From an uncultured Myxococcales bacterium (GTDB lineage: Bacteria > Myxococcota_A > Bradymonadia > UBA7976 > UBA1532), in assembly GCA_937902595.1 (NCBI GenBank), contig CALELH010000620.1:1-43553 (forward strand): DNA of 43,553 nt, in the 5' to 3' direction. How positions within the stretch are numbered: the stretch's first letter is position 1; each line of letters opens with the position of its first letter. A model generated the notes under the pieces. That model saw nothing but the letters and a program-made list of their open reading frames with translations. It was not told the origin of the DNA and did not search any database. Made by a program: the position numbers and the translations under genes. Shown in pieces: positions 1 to 9,245 of the stretch.

Positions 1-570
1 CATGAGCTCATGGGTGCCTTTTATGACGAGCGGGAGGATGGGGAGGTCCTCACGTATGGCGGCCAAGAAGGCCCCCATGCGGAACGCCTTAAGCTGTCCG
101 TCAACGCTCCGTGTACCCTCCGGGAAAAACAAGACGCTCGCCCCCTCCTCGACTACCCGGGACACATGCTCACCAATCTGCCTGTTCCTGTCTTTCGCGT
201 TCTTCCCTCTGTGCACCGGAATATGTCCGGCGTTTCGCAGATACCATCCACTGAAGGGCACGTTGAACAGCGTCGACTTCGCTAACCAACGAAAGTCACG
301 ATTCAGGAACGAACCAAGAACGAGGATATCCAGAGAGCTCAGATGATTCGCGACCATGATCGCTTGGCCTGTCTCTTCCAGACGTTCGCCATAGATTAGG
401 CTGAGGTTGATGTTCAACGCGTCAGACGATCCAGAACACCATCGATGCATACACCAATGGGTAAACGCCCGCATGCCAGGCAACCACCCAACGGCTGTCC
501 CCATGGTCCCATAGAAGACCGCCCGAGCGGACACCTGGCCCCAATTGTGTGCTGCACGAAGGTAATTCAC
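1..570 (-). CDS. plsC: 1-acyl-sn-glycerol-3-phosphate acyltransferase (PlsC family), 3' end outside window
   Basis: Read on the minus strand, the frame contains NHLSSLD, the HX4D catalytic motif of glycerolipid acyltransferases, near 331-348, and FPEGTRSVDG near 98-127, the EGTR substrate-binding block in the correct order. The family transfers an acyl chain to lysophosphatidate at the inner membrane to make phosphatidate, the substrate of CdsA encoded later in this window. The frame is open to base 1, so the C-terminus lies outside. An in-frame stop lies just above 610. The start is uncertain: GTG 570, GTG 534 and ATG 504 are all possible and none has a strong Shine-Dalgarno site; 570 gives a hydrophobic, Trp-rich leader that could anchor the enzyme. 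It is divergent from the kinase gene at 772. Family assignment is firm, exact substrate is inferred. Confidence 0.8.
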   Translation of the reverse strand, partial: MNYLRAAHNWGQVSARAVFYGTMGTAVGWLPGMRAFTHWCMHRWCSGSSDALNINLSLIYGERLEETGQAIMVANHLSSLDILVLGSFLNRDFRWLAKSTLFNVPFSGWYLRNAGHIPVHRGKNAKDRNRQIGEHVSRVVEEGASVLFFPEGTRSVDGQLKAFRMGAFLAAIREDLPILPLVIKGTHELM

Positions 571-771
571 TTGGCCGTCCAGGAAGCTCCAGAATAGAGA
601 CGCGTATGTTTACCGAATTCATTCTGGAATCGCCAGCCAGAGCCGCCGAATCATTGTCACAGTCAAGGAATGAGGCAACGGGCGACGCGTTTGTTTGGTC
701 TATAAGGTGCGACCAGGTCGCTGAGGAGAGGTTCAGATGTTGACCATCCTTTTGGGAGGAGAGAAGGTGGA

Positions 772-2811
772 TTGGTGAAGACGCTCGGTCCGTACAAGAT
801 CCTAAAGACCATCGCCATGGGTGGAATGGGTGAGGTGTACCTGGCTGCCCTAGAGCGTCATGGGGGCTTTGAGAAGCAAGTCGCGCTCAAGTGTGTGCTG
901 CCCAAACTTATGGCAGACGCTCGGTTCCTGGAGTTCTTCGAGCGAGAAGCCCGGTTGGCCGCGGTACTCACCCACAGGAACATCGTCCCGGTCTTTGACT
1001 TTGGGCGTGACCAGGGGCGAGCTTGGTTAGCCATGGAGTACGTCCATGGAGTTGACGTTAAGGCGGTCTATGACCACGTGTGCGGACCGGTTCCAACGGG
1101 CCTCGCTCTACAGATCGCTACGTCCTGTGCGCGTGCTCTCGACTACGCACATCGCGCCCGCGACTCACGGGGGCGCGCCCTCAACATCATTCATCGCGAT
1201 GTCTCACCACAGAACATCCTCCTGTCCTTTGAAGGCGATGTAAAGTTGGCGGACTTTGGCCTCGCCCAAGCGACAGCGCGAGAAAACCAAGAAGAAGGCA
1301 CGCTTAAGGGAAAGTTCGCATACATGAGCCCCGAGCAGGCTGAGGCCAGAGCCGTCGATGGCCGCAGCGACCAGTTTAGTTTGGCCATCGTGCTCTATGA
1401 GCTGCTCAGCGGTACCCGAGCTTTCTATACGGAAGAAGGCGCCCACACGATCCTAGCGAGAGTCGCTCAGGCTAATCTCTTGGCGCCACTCTCCGAGGTG
1501 GCTCCCGGCGTCAGCCCGACCATCGCTAAGGCCGTGAATCGAGCCCTCTCGAAAGACCGACGGGATCGCTTTCCCGACGCTGGAGCTTTCGCAGATGCGC
1601 TCCAAGACGCAGCGAATCTGAGCGGCGTCACCATCGGACAGCCCGAGGTGGGCACCTGGCTTAGGTCCATGTTTCCTGAACGGTCAGCGTCCCTGCGCAT
1701 GCGAACGGAGCAGACCGTCGAGTCGACGGCCGTCGCTGCTGATCCCATTACGCTCAATCGATATGGATCAGAGCATACGGCCGTCGCTGAGTCCCCTGTC
1801 CTCTCAACCCCCTCAGTAGATATCGGTCTTGAAAACACTGCGAGCGCCGAGCATCCACGCCCAGACACCCTAGATGAGCAGACCGAGGACGCCGGGGAAC
1901 GCACCCCATCGATAGAAGCCCCAGTCACAGAGATCTCCAATTCGGACTCTCCAAAGACCAGTCCACTCAGCCGAATACTCATTCCGCTGACGCTCATCGC
2001 AGGACTCGCCATGGGCGGCGTTTGGCTTTTAGACACGCAGACCTCCGATGCACCGCCCACAGAACCGAGAGCATCTGGCACCTCCAATCAAACGAACGGC
2101 GTCGCGGTCGCTCAAATCGCGAGGGACGCCTTCACTCCCAGGGAGCAACTCAAGGACGCATCCGCGCCCGCTCAGACACTCGCTGACCAAGGGCCGGCGG
2201 CGGACGCAGTCGTGCGTACAAATGAACTAGGAGGGCGCGCTCCGGAGGCCGTCATCGGCGCAAGCCCCTCTCTGAAAACAAAGGTAAAGTCCGCCTCGAA
2301 GCGGGCGAAGAAGACGAAACCAAGGACGCGAAAGAGAGGCAGACCGCGAACCGTTCAGGCGACACCTCGCGCCAAGGCACCTCCAGTCCCAAAGCCAATT
2401 AAGGTCGACGCCGGCCTCGACTCGATCAAAGCGGCGCCTAAGACCCCGGCCATCGCGGTGATCCCACCGAGCCCCCCCCCTCTAAAGGGTCTACGCATCC
2501 GCATTGAGGAGGCGCAGGCGAAGATCCGCGGCGCCGCGCTCCGAGAGGGTTGGTATCAGATCACGAAGCGCGCCGCGCTGGCCACGATCGCGACAGGGCA
2601 AGGACCCAAGGTCAAGGTGCGCGCGGTCACGCGGAGCGGAGTCCCCTACGTAACCTTCGGTTCAACCCCCTACGGAGTTCTTTCTATCAATGGTGAAGAC
2701 AAGGGACCCATCCCTGGACCTCCAACGCGGTTGGCGACAGGGCGAATCAAAGTGGAAGTTCGAGCAAAAGATGGAAGCCGGACCCACTTCATACTCAACA
2801 TCGCCGACTGA
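772..2811 (+). CDS. Ser/Thr protein kinase with transmembrane segment and PEGA-like C-terminus
   Basis: Hanks-type kinase of 679 residues. The kinase domain spans about residues 7-280: glycine-rich loop MGGMGEVYL, ATP-binding Lys in VALK (K40), catalytic HRDVSPQN (D143), DFG (D161) and SPEQ in the activation segment, so it looks active. A Thr/Ser/acidic linker (about 300-400) is followed by one membrane helix (about 403-421), a Lys/Arg/Pro-rich stretch and a C-terminal domain resembling PEGA (about 620-679), expected outside the cytoplasm. The linker holds three similar Glu-x-Thr-Ala motifs (see findings). The start is TTG 772 or GTG 775, served by GGGAGGAGAG at 754-763. The gene stands alone between divergent plsC and the lipoprotein gene 157 bp downstream. 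The membrane kinase role is well supported; its signal and substrates are unknown. Confidence 0.9.
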   Translation: MVKTLGPYKILKTIAMGGMGEVYLAALERHGGFEKQVALKCVLPKLMADARFLEFFEREARLAAVLTHRNIVPVFDFGRDQGRAWLAMEYVHGVDVKAVYDHVCGPVPTGLALQIATSCARALDYAHRARDSRGRALNIIHRDVSPQNILLSFEGDVKLADFGLAQATARENQEEGTLKGKFAYMSPEQAEARAVDGRSDQFSLAIVLYELLSGTRAFYTEEGAHTILARVAQANLLAPLSEVAPGVSPTIAKAVNRALSKDRRDRFPDAGAFADALQDAANLSGVTIGQPEVGTWLRSMFPERSASLRMRTEQTVESTAVAADPITLNRYGSEHTAVAESPVLSTPSVDIGLENTASAEHPRPDTLDEQTEDAGERTPSIEAPVTEISNSDSPKTSPLSRILIPLTLIAGLAMGGVWLLDTQTSDAPPTEPRASGTSNQTNGVAVAQIARDAFTPREQLKDASAPAQTLADQGPAADAVVRTNELGGRAPEAVIGASPSLKTKVKSASKRAKKTKPRTRKRGRPRTVQATPRAKAPPVPKPIKVDAGLDSIKAAPKTPAIAVIPPSPPPLKGLRIRIEEAQAKIRGAALREGWYQITKRAALATIATGQGPKVKVRAVTRSGVPYVTFGSTPYGVLSINGEDKGPIPGPPTRLATGRIKVEVRAKDGSRTHFILNIAD

Positions 2812-2967
2812 CAAGCTAGGTTGACAGTGACAAGTAAACTTTACACCGTGCCCGTATATTTCAGGACCGCGTCTTCGAGACATAGGGGGATTTGGCCCTG
2901 GCCGGCAGAAGACTCGTGTGGCACGAAGGTTGCGATCTATACTTGAGGTACCCCTGGAGGTGAGCAC

Positions 2968-5457
2968 TTGAGATATGTCCTTACATTCGTCGTATTGGCG
3001 TTCACTTTGGCGGGATGTCCCCAGCCAAAGCAGTCAAACACGCGAGTGACACCTCCCCCAAGCGGGCAGGGACATTTCACGACTGACGATGGCGTGCGGT
3101 TGACTCTGTTTACGCCTATGGGTCGGATCAAATATGGCGAGACCAAGAGCGGAACTATCGCCGCAGGTGGCCTCACCGGGTTTGTCGTCGCGGCGAACCC
3201 TGGCGACCGCCCGGTCTTCACCCTAAGAAGCCGCAGCTCTGGCACCTTCAGCGTAACTGCATACGGCCCACGGTCTTCGACGGGCCTGTGGGGCGATCAC
3301 AGCTCAACGAAGAGCGGCGCCGCGCCCACCATATTGGAGACTTGGATGCCCACCTCTAGCGGAGATCACTTTGTTCTCCTCAGAGTGTTCGGCGCAGCGA
3401 GCGCAGACATCGAGGTCACCGTCACCTGTGAAGGCTGCGCTCCGCCTGAATGCGAGGCCCTAGACGCGTGTAACGTCTACTGCCCGGATGGCCTGGTCCA
3501 CGACGATGATGGCTGCTTAGGCTGCACATGCTCCGGCGCCACCTGTCCATCCACCGGATGTCAGGGAGACGGCCTATGTGTTTTTCCTTGTGGCCGTGGG
3601 ACCTGCCCCGATGGAGACACCTGCATCGGCGGGCAATGTGAACAGGGCAGCGAACTGTGCGGTGTCGAGCGGTGCGAGCGAGGAAAAGCATGCGTCGACG
3701 GCGAATGCAGGCCGACCGCCTTTGAATGCAAAGATCCCACGGATACCTGTCGTGAAAGATGCCCTGATGATCTACGCCCGGTCTGCGCGGTAGTGGAAGA
3801 TCGCCGTCAGACCTTTACCAATCGCTGCGAAGCAGAATGCGGAGGTGCGGAGGCGATCATGGACGGCCGGTGTGAATCTGGATGCGGGCCGATGAACCCA
3901 TGCGACGAAGGCCTTGAGTGCGTGCGCGGCCAGTGCAGACCCAGGGAGTGTGAATGCCCGAACCCAAGTGAAGACATGCGTGTCTGCGGACGGTCCGGTG
4001 CCACGCACCCATCTGCCTGCCACGCTCAATGCGCCGAGGACCCCGTCGCTTACCGTGGCGAGTGCGGAGAAAACTCATGTGAGTCGTCGGCTGATTGTCA
4101 ATTTGATCAGGCGTGCATCCCCGTGCTTCGCGGTTCGACAAACCGAGGAAGAATGTGTGATCCCGAATCTGATCCTGACTGTATTTTGCAGTGTCGACCA
4201 TTGCCGAGATGCAGCACCAACGAGCCATGTCCACGACGACAGCAGGCGTCACTGGGCTGCTATCCGGTCACCTCAGACGTCGGAATCTGCCTGCCGACCT
4301 GCAACGTCCAGGACCCGAGCGCCTGCCGCTTTGGTCATTGCGCCTCAATCTTGCACCGGCGTGGTCGTGAGGTCGCCGCGGAGGGCATCTGCCTCCCACA
4401 GTGCGAGAGTGATGAGCAATGTCCAGGAAGCCTACGATGCTTGCCTGATCTCAGCGGAACGCGAGTCTGCCAGACCTGCGCGTGCGGCAACTTCCCGAGC
4501 GAGCAGGTCTGTACGGGCCGAGGTATATTCGAGAACAGGTGTCTCGCCCTGTGCGCCGGACTAGGCAGCGAGGCCGTGTCACGGCCCATCGACCGAGAGG
4601 TCTGTGACAGCCGCGACAATGATTGCGACGGAAGGATCGACGAGGACATCGCTCGCAGAGCGTGTGGTCAAGACGTGGGAGAATGCCGAGCGGGCGTCCA
4701 AGAGTGTACGGCTGACGGAGAGTGGTCAGCCTGTGTTCGCTCCGTCGGGCCAAGAGATGAGGTATGCGACGGTCTTGATAATGATTGCGATGGACATGTG
4801 GATGAAGCCAACGATCTATGCCCAAACGGAGAGCCTTGTCCTCGACCAGACCATGTTCCTTTAGCCCGAGACTGTGGGATCGATAGCGATAATCCGCTGT
4901 GTGGCCAAGGTCGGCAAGAGTGCGTAAATGGATCCTGGAGCCAGTGTGTGAGCTTCCAAGCCCCCTCCCGTGAGATCTGCGACGAGATCGACAATGACTG
5001 CGACGGTCGCGTCGACGAGGCGGCCGACGGTAACGGCGCTGGCCCAGACAACTCGGGGTGCGGAAATCCACAGAATCCCTGTCAGGCGTGCCCCACCGAC
5101 TGGCGTCCCGTCTGCAGCCGCGACGGAACCGTCTATGCCAATGAGTGCGAGGTACGCTGCGCCGACGGGGTAGACGCGCTGCAGCCTCTCCAGCGCTGCT
5201 ATGGGCTGGCTGAAGAGCTCCCTGTGCGCTGTAGAGCCGATAATCAATGTCGCCAAATGGGTCGAGATGGTCAGCTTTGTCTCAATGTAGACGCAGGGGC
5301 GGACGCCTTCGCAGACGTGAGCGCACCGCTCTCTGAGTGGGCGGAGTGCCTCGCCAACACTGGAACATGTGCGTGCGCGGCGAATCGCTGCGGTTTCATC
5401 GCCACAGCCCAGACACGCCGCTGCCTACCCATGGCGCAAGTAGCACCAATGGACTAG
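2968..5457 (+). CDS. Cys-rich lipoprotein with antistasin-like, Kazal-like and MopE-type modules
   Basis: 829 residues. A lipoprotein signal peptide ends at the lipobox TLAGC, placing the modified Cys near residue 17. The start is TTG 2968, preceded by GGAGG at 2956-2960. Residues about 30-150 look like a beta-sandwich (PPC-like). Then come Cys-rich modules: an antistasin-like pattern ending GCLGCTC (about 155-190), Kazal-like units around RPVCAVVEDRRQTF (about 254-300) and at about 328-367 (degenerate), three MopE-type acidic motifs with the core DNDCDG (about 545-560, 600-615 and 665-685), and a last Kazal-like unit around RPVCSRDGTVYANEC (about 706-735). Antistasin and Kazal domains elsewhere are serine-protease inhibitors; MopE motifs bind metal. 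A surface lipoprotein that inhibits proteases is an inference. It could equally be a structural Cys-rich scaffold. Confidence 0.85.
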   Translation: MRYVLTFVVLAFTLAGCPQPKQSNTRVTPPPSGQGHFTTDDGVRLTLFTPMGRIKYGETKSGTIAAGGLTGFVVAANPGDRPVFTLRSRSSGTFSVTAYGPRSSTGLWGDHSSTKSGAAPTILETWMPTSSGDHFVLLRVFGAASADIEVTVTCEGCAPPECEALDACNVYCPDGLVHDDDGCLGCTCSGATCPSTGCQGDGLCVFPCGRGTCPDGDTCIGGQCEQGSELCGVERCERGKACVDGECRPTAFECKDPTDTCRERCPDDLRPVCAVVEDRRQTFTNRCEAECGGAEAIMDGRCESGCGPMNPCDEGLECVRGQCRPRECECPNPSEDMRVCGRSGATHPSACHAQCAEDPVAYRGECGENSCESSADCQFDQACIPVLRGSTNRGRMCDPESDPDCILQCRPLPRCSTNEPCPRRQQASLGCYPVTSDVGICLPTCNVQDPSACRFGHCASILHRRGREVAAEGICLPQCESDEQCPGSLRCLPDLSGTRVCQTCACGNFPSEQVCTGRGIFENRCLALCAGLGSEAVSRPIDREVCDSRDNDCDGRIDEDIARRACGQDVGECRAGVQECTADGEWSACVRSVGPRDEVCDGLDNDCDGHVDEANDLCPNGEPCPRPDHVPLARDCGIDSDNPLCGQGRQECVNGSWSQCVSFQAPSREICDEIDNDCDGRVDEAADGNGAGPDNSGCGNPQNPCQACPTDWRPVCSRDGTVYANECEVRCADGVDALQPLQRCYGLAEELPVRCRADNQCRQMGRDGQLCLNVDAGADAFADVSAPLSEWAECLANTGTCACAANRCGFIATAQTRRCLPMAQVAPMD

Positions 5458-5463
5458 GTCCTC

Positions 5464-6336
5464 TTAGACCTCTAATACGGTGTTGTCGATCAAGCGCGTC
5501 GCTCCAAAGCGGACAGCTAAGGCGATGAGCGCGTCTCCAGCGCAGTCGACCTCAATGGGCTCGAGGGACACCGCATCGACCACCTGAATATAGTCAATCT
5601 CGGCGCTGGGGCGGGTCTTGATGACGTCGGCGACGGCCTGCCTTAGAGTCCCAGCGCTGCGCTCCCCTTTCTGCCAAGCTGATCGAGCCTGAGCTAACCC
5701 TTCGGAGAGCGAGAGAGCCTCCCGCCGGTGCTCCTTGCTCAAATAAGCGTTACGACTGCTGAGCGCGAGTCCGTCTGACTCTCGGACGATGGGACCCGCG
5801 AGGATCTCCACCGGGATATCCAGGTCCTGGACCATCCGCCTAATGATGGCGAGCTGCTGGTAATCTTTTTGGCCGAAGACCGCGAGGTCGCACCCCACGA
5901 TATTGAGCAGCTTCGCGACGACCGTACAGACTCCACTGAAGTGGCTCGGGCGACTCTCACCGCAGAGACCCTTGGCGAGAGCGCCGGCATGAATGCTCGT
6001 TTGAGCATCTTCGGAATACATCTCCGATACCGACGGTAAGAAGACCGCGGCACACCCTGCGCTGCGTGCCTTCCTTAGATCACCCTCTATATCTCTTGGG
6101 TACGCGTCTAGGTCCTCGTTTGGTGCGAACTGAGTGGGGTTCACAAAGATGCTCGCTAAGACGACCTCGGACCGCTCCGTCGCCATCCTGATCAGGCTCA
6201 GATGACCTTCATGGAGATATCCCATGGTCGGAACAAACCCAATGGTATGGCCTGCCGCTCTTTGAGCCTGGCGCCAAACCTTGACGTCGGCCTTGGTCTC
6301 CAAGACAAGCAGGCCATCTGGAATGCGAACAGTCAC
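5464..6336 (-). CDS. panC: Pantothenate synthetase
   Basis: 290 residues, normal family length. It joins pantoate and beta-alanine with ATP to form pantothenate, the coenzyme A precursor, in the cytoplasm. The HIGH-like motif sits in VPTMGYLHEGHLSL near residues 35-48; FVNPTQF, FGQKDYQQL and ESDGLALSSRN (the KMSKS-like region) follow in family order. It lies 11 bp behind panB on the same strand, so the two form a panBC operon; panD is not present here. The gene is convergent with the Cys-rich lipoprotein gene, only 6 bp away, where a short AGGTC/GACCT inverted repeat occurs. Confidence 0.97.
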   Translation of the reverse strand: MTVRIPDGLLVLETKADVKVWRQAQRAAGHTIGFVPTMGYLHEGHLSLIRMATERSEVVLASIFVNPTQFAPNEDLDAYPRDIEGDLRKARSAGCAAVFLPSVSEMYSEDAQTSIHAGALAKGLCGESRPSHFSGVCTVVAKLLNIVGCDLAVFGQKDYQQLAIIRRMVQDLDIPVEILAGPIVRESDGLALSSRNAYLSKEHRREALSLSEGLAQARSAWQKGERSAGTLRQAVADVIKTRPSAEIDYIQVVDAVSLEPIEVDCAGDALIALAVRFGATRLIDNTVLEV

Positions 6337-6347
6337 AAGGATCTATC

Positions 6348-7148
6348 TTAGTGATGGCTGTGGGCGAGGCTGGGAAAAGATCCCTCACGGACCTCGTCAG
6401 CGTACTCATTGAGTGCACCGACGACCGCGTCATTGAGGTTCACATACTTCTTTAGAAACTTTGGATTAAAGCGCTCATCCAGCCCAAGCAGATCGTAGAG
6501 GACAAGCACCTGGCCACTGCAGGCGCCGCCAGCACCGATCCCGATCGTGGGGATCTCTAGGCCCTCGGTGACTTCTGCAGCCAGTGTGGCAGGGATCCCC
6601 TCCAAGACGACCGCATAGGCGCCCGCCTCCTGAAGAGCGTGAGCGTCTTGCTTAAGTCGCTCAGCTGCGTTGAGGGTTCGGCCCTGGATTCGATAGCCGC
6701 CAAACTGATGTACGGACTGCGGTGTGAGGCCGAGATGCCCCATCACAGGTATACCGGCTCGAGTCATACGCGCCACCAGCTCGGCGTATTGCAGACCGCC
6801 CTCTAGTTTGACCGCCTGAACGCCGCCTTCCTTCATTAGACGCGCCGCGTTCGCGAGCGCCTCATCTTCGCTTCCTTGATAGGTCCCAAAGGGGAGGTCA
6901 CCGACCAAATGTGCTTTCGATGATCCACGCGCGACGGCTCTACAATGGTAGATCACCTCGTCTAGGGTCACAGGAAGGGTGTGCTCATGTCCCTGGATCA
7001 CCATACCCAGGGAGTCGCCGATCAAGATCGCGTCGACCGCGGACTGATCGACCAGTCGCGCAAAGGTCGCGTCATAGCAGGTCACCATGACCAACTTACG
7101 CTCCTGCTCGCGCCAATTGCGGATCTGTCGAGTTGTTACTCTGCTCAT
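6348..7148 (-). CDS. panB: 3-methyl-2-oxobutanoate hydroxymethyltransferase
   Basis: 266 residues, typical length. It transfers a hydroxymethyl group from 5,10-methylene-tetrahydrofolate to alpha-ketoisovalerate to make ketopantoate, the first committed step to pantothenate. Visible family blocks are VTCYDATFARL near residue 22, IGDSLGMVIQGH (metal/substrate site), GDLPFGTYQ, KLEGG, GHLGLTPQS and GIGAGGACSGQVLV. The ATG at 7148 is preceded on the minus strand by GAGGGAG at good spacing. It is the first gene of the panBC pair; a 219-bp region separates it from the divergent lipoprotein gene at 7368. Confidence 0.97.
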   Translation of the reverse strand: MSRVTTRQIRNWREQERKLVMVTCYDATFARLVDQSAVDAILIGDSLGMVIQGHEHTLPVTLDEVIYHCRAVARGSSKAHLVGDLPFGTYQGSEDEALANAARLMKEGGVQAVKLEGGLQYAELVARMTRAGIPVMGHLGLTPQSVHQFGGYRIQGRTLNAAERLKQDAHALQEAGAYAVVLEGIPATLAAEVTEGLEIPTIGIGAGGACSGQVLVLYDLLGLDERFNPKFLKKYVNLNDAVVGALNEYADEVREGSFPSLAHSHH

Positions 7149-7367
7149 CGTGCTCCCTCTCGTCCCGGGCTCACATGGCTCCAGGCAATCAGGTTATAGG
7201 TGCAACTGCCAACCAGTGATCCGAATGCACCCCCTCTACTGAGGTGGACGCTTCGACCTGCTGCCCATATGGGGAGAGGCAATCTAGTTAAACGTACCGC
7301 GATTCCAACGATGAACCAAACTCATCGGTATTCTCGCGTCCGCCGAGAAGCCGCGTATACTTCAGTG

Positions 7368-7745
7368 ATGAGGTATTATGCAATCTTTCTATTGCTTGGA
7401 TTGGTCTCGTCGTGTGGTGGTCGGCAGATGGCGCATCCCCGAAGCGCAGCGCTTTTGGACTCTGGAGAGGGCGTATTTACCATGCGTTACAATCCATCGG
7501 AGAGCCTCGCTGACCGACCGGAACTCGCCGCGGAGATCAGCTTTGGCGATCGATGGGAGCGCGTCTCTATCGAGGACGCATCCGAGAGTGGAACTCTCTC
7601 CCAACAGCTCCTGCAGAGTATGAGTGAAGCGCCGGGCAGAGCTGTTCGAGTGCGCGGGGACCTGCTGACGCGGCAGGTCCGCTGGGGACAAGGCCACTCC
7701 AGCCGCGTCTTGATCATCTTAGAGCTCACGCCACCGGAAGAGTGA
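7368..7745 (+). CDS. Small predicted lipoprotein of unknown function
   Basis: 125 residues when started at ATG 7368. This start puts a signal peptide (YYAIFLLLGLVSSCGG) at the N-terminus with the lipobox Cys near residue 15. A longer frame begins upstream at 7200 but would bury the signal peptide, so it was not used. The mature part is small, mixed alpha/beta in appearance and ends in LIILELTPPEE. No family was recognised. It is divergent from panB and 145 bp upstream of the TerB-like gene. An envelope lipoprotein is likely; the role is unknown. Confidence 0.7.
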   Translation: MRYYAIFLLLGLVSSCGGRQMAHPRSAALLDSGEGVFTMRYNPSESLADRPELAAEISFGDRWERVSIEDASESGTLSQQLLQSMSEAPGRAVRVRGDLLTRQVRWGQGHSSRVLIILELTPPEE

Positions 7746-7890
7746 GACGTAAGGTCAGCTCACCGCTACAGAGACCTCTCTGAAAGACTCGAAGCGGACC
7801 GCCTCAAAGAACTGAACACACGCATCTTGAATTTAGCGTCCGCTTGGTGGAATCATTCGCCGAGAATTTCTACTCAATGAGAAGGTAAAC

Positions 7891-8502
7891 ATGTCTGATA
7901 AGACCCATCCCCTCGACCAGCTCGGGCAGGCAAACGAAGAATCATATCACCGCAGCCAAGACGCAGCCCTGATCGATGAGCTCCGCAAGCGGCTTCAGAA
8001 TGAAGCGCAGGTCGAGTCCATCAAGGCGGAGACCGGCGTCGCCGATGACGCCGTACTCGCTCGACTCGCAGAGCTGGGAATCACCTCTGAGATGGTCCCC
8101 GTACTGCATTTGGTCCCGCTCTTTGATGTCGCCTGGGCTGATGGAGAAGTTCAGGACGGCGAGCGCGTCCTGTTGAATGAGGCCGCAACGGCAACGGGCA
8201 TCACTGAAGGCCCAGCGAGGGCGTTGTTCGAAAAAATGCTCTCGGAGCCACCCGACGCAAAGCTCGTCGCGGCGTCAATGGCGTTCATATCTAGCCTCCT
8301 GCATGTCCTCCCGGAGGGCGAGGCAGAGGCCGCTAAGAACAACCTCATTGACCTATCTCTCCGCGTCGCAGACGCCTGTGGTGGCGTGTTCGGGCTTTGG
8401 GGACGTATCGAAGAGAGTGAGCGGTCAGCGCTTAACCGGGTCGCTGAGCGCCTCTCTGCTGGGCACCCTGACGCGGCCAAATCTCTACTCGATCGACTCT
8501 AA
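7891..8502 (+). CDS. TerB-like helical protein
   Basis: 203 residues, almost entirely helical, acidic, with no signal peptide. The core around residues 70-105 (LVPLFDVAWADGEVQDGE followed by ERVLL) matches the TerB/DjlA-type helical domain, which carries a conserved acidic motif after the first helices. That domain occurs in tellurite-resistance proteins and in many stress or envelope-linked proteins, and may bind metal. It ends 5 bp before the methyltransferase gene, so the two are probably co-transcribed. A function specific to tellurite should not be assumed. Confidence 0.75.
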   Translation: MSDKTHPLDQLGQANEESYHRSQDAALIDELRKRLQNEAQVESIKAETGVADDAVLARLAELGITSEMVPVLHLVPLFDVAWADGEVQDGERVLLNEAATATGITEGPARALFEKMLSEPPDAKLVAASMAFISSLLHVLPEGEAEAAKNNLIDLSLRVADACGGVFGLWGRIEESERSALNRVAERLSAGHPDAAKSLLDRL

Positions 8503-8507
8503 GACCG

Positions 8508-9245
8508 ATGCGATCAGGCCGAGAGTTCGCCCGGTCGCGAGGCGTCACCGTTAAACGTGGTGAGCGGGTCTCGCGCTTCGGTGATGGATGGCTCATCGCC
8601 GACCGGGCTGGATTCAAACCATGTCCATGGGCATTTGAGGTCGCGGAGTTCTCGCCGGCCGCTCAGGCCGATCGTGTCCTCGATTTGGGCACAGGGACCG
8701 GCGCCTTGCTGGTGGCCCTGAACCAAGTGTATCCATCTCTGGGCGAGTGCGTTGGCCTCGAGCTAGACCCAAACACCGCGGACCAAGCTCAGCGAAACCT
8801 CACCCTCCTCGGCGTGGATGACTTCACAGTAGAAGTCTGCGATCTCAGAGTGGCCTCAAGCACCCAAGGGTTCGATCTCGTGGTCGCGAATCCCCCATTC
8901 TATCCAAGTGGCTGGGGCCGAGTGAGCGAAGACAGCGCGAAGGCCCGGGCGACCCACGCACTCTATGGAGACGTCAATGACTTCGCTGAGGTCGCTGCGC
9001 GCTCGGTAAAGCCCGATGGAAACGTGGTCTTCGTCTTCGATGGCGGTCGCGTCCGAGATGTCCTGGTGGCCTTCTCTCGAGCGCGCTTGGTGACACACGC
9101 GATTCGCTTCTTGGAGGATGACCGAGGTCAGTATGCTCGAGTGCTGGTCCTGGGTGGGCCCACAGGTGATGGAGTGATGGTTGAACGACGTGCGTATACG
9201 GATCAAATAGTCGCCGCGGCCAAGGACAGGCCCGGGCAAGATTAG
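8508..9245 (+). CDS. TrmN6-like SAM-dependent N6-adenine methyltransferase
   Basis: 245 residues with a Rossmann methyltransferase fold: SAM motif I VLDLGTGTGALLVAL near residues 60-74, an acidic post-I strand (GLELDPN) and the catalytic NPPFYPSG motif (about 127-134), typical of N6-adenine or glutamine methylation. Length and layout fit the YfiC/TrmN6 group, which methylates A37 of tRNA1-Val, but rRNA or protein targets cannot be excluded. It follows the TerB-like gene by 5 bp and its stop overlaps the stop of prmC, on the opposite strand, by 4 bases. The fold is certain, the substrate is inferred. Confidence 0.82.
   Translation: MRSGREFARSRGVTVKRGERVSRFGDGWLIADRAGFKPCPWAFEVAEFSPAAQADRVLDLGTGTGALLVALNQVYPSLGECVGLELDPNTADQAQRNLTLLGVDDFTVEVCDLRVASSTQGFDLVVANPPFYPSGWGRVSEDSAKARATHALYGDVNDFAEVAARSVKPDGNVVFVFDGGRVRDVLVAFSRARLVTHAIRFLEDDRGQYARVLVLGGPTGDGVMVERRAYTDQIVAAAKDRPGQD

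Noticed and set aside
1467-2087. 206-codon open frame antisense to the first kinase
   Set aside because: Overlaps kinase domain and linker, no motif, no ribosome site.
2821-2850. TTGACA as a promoter for the Cys-rich lipoprotein
   Set aside because: The -35 match is perfect, but no -10-like hexamer occurs at 16-18 bases.
5455-5475. Terminator between the lipoprotein and panC genes
   Set aside because: Only a 5-bp AGGTC/GACCT stem without T-run; too weak to call.
7200-7367. N-terminal extension of the small lipoprotein
   Set aside because: It would place 56 polar residues ahead of a clear lipoprotein signal peptide.
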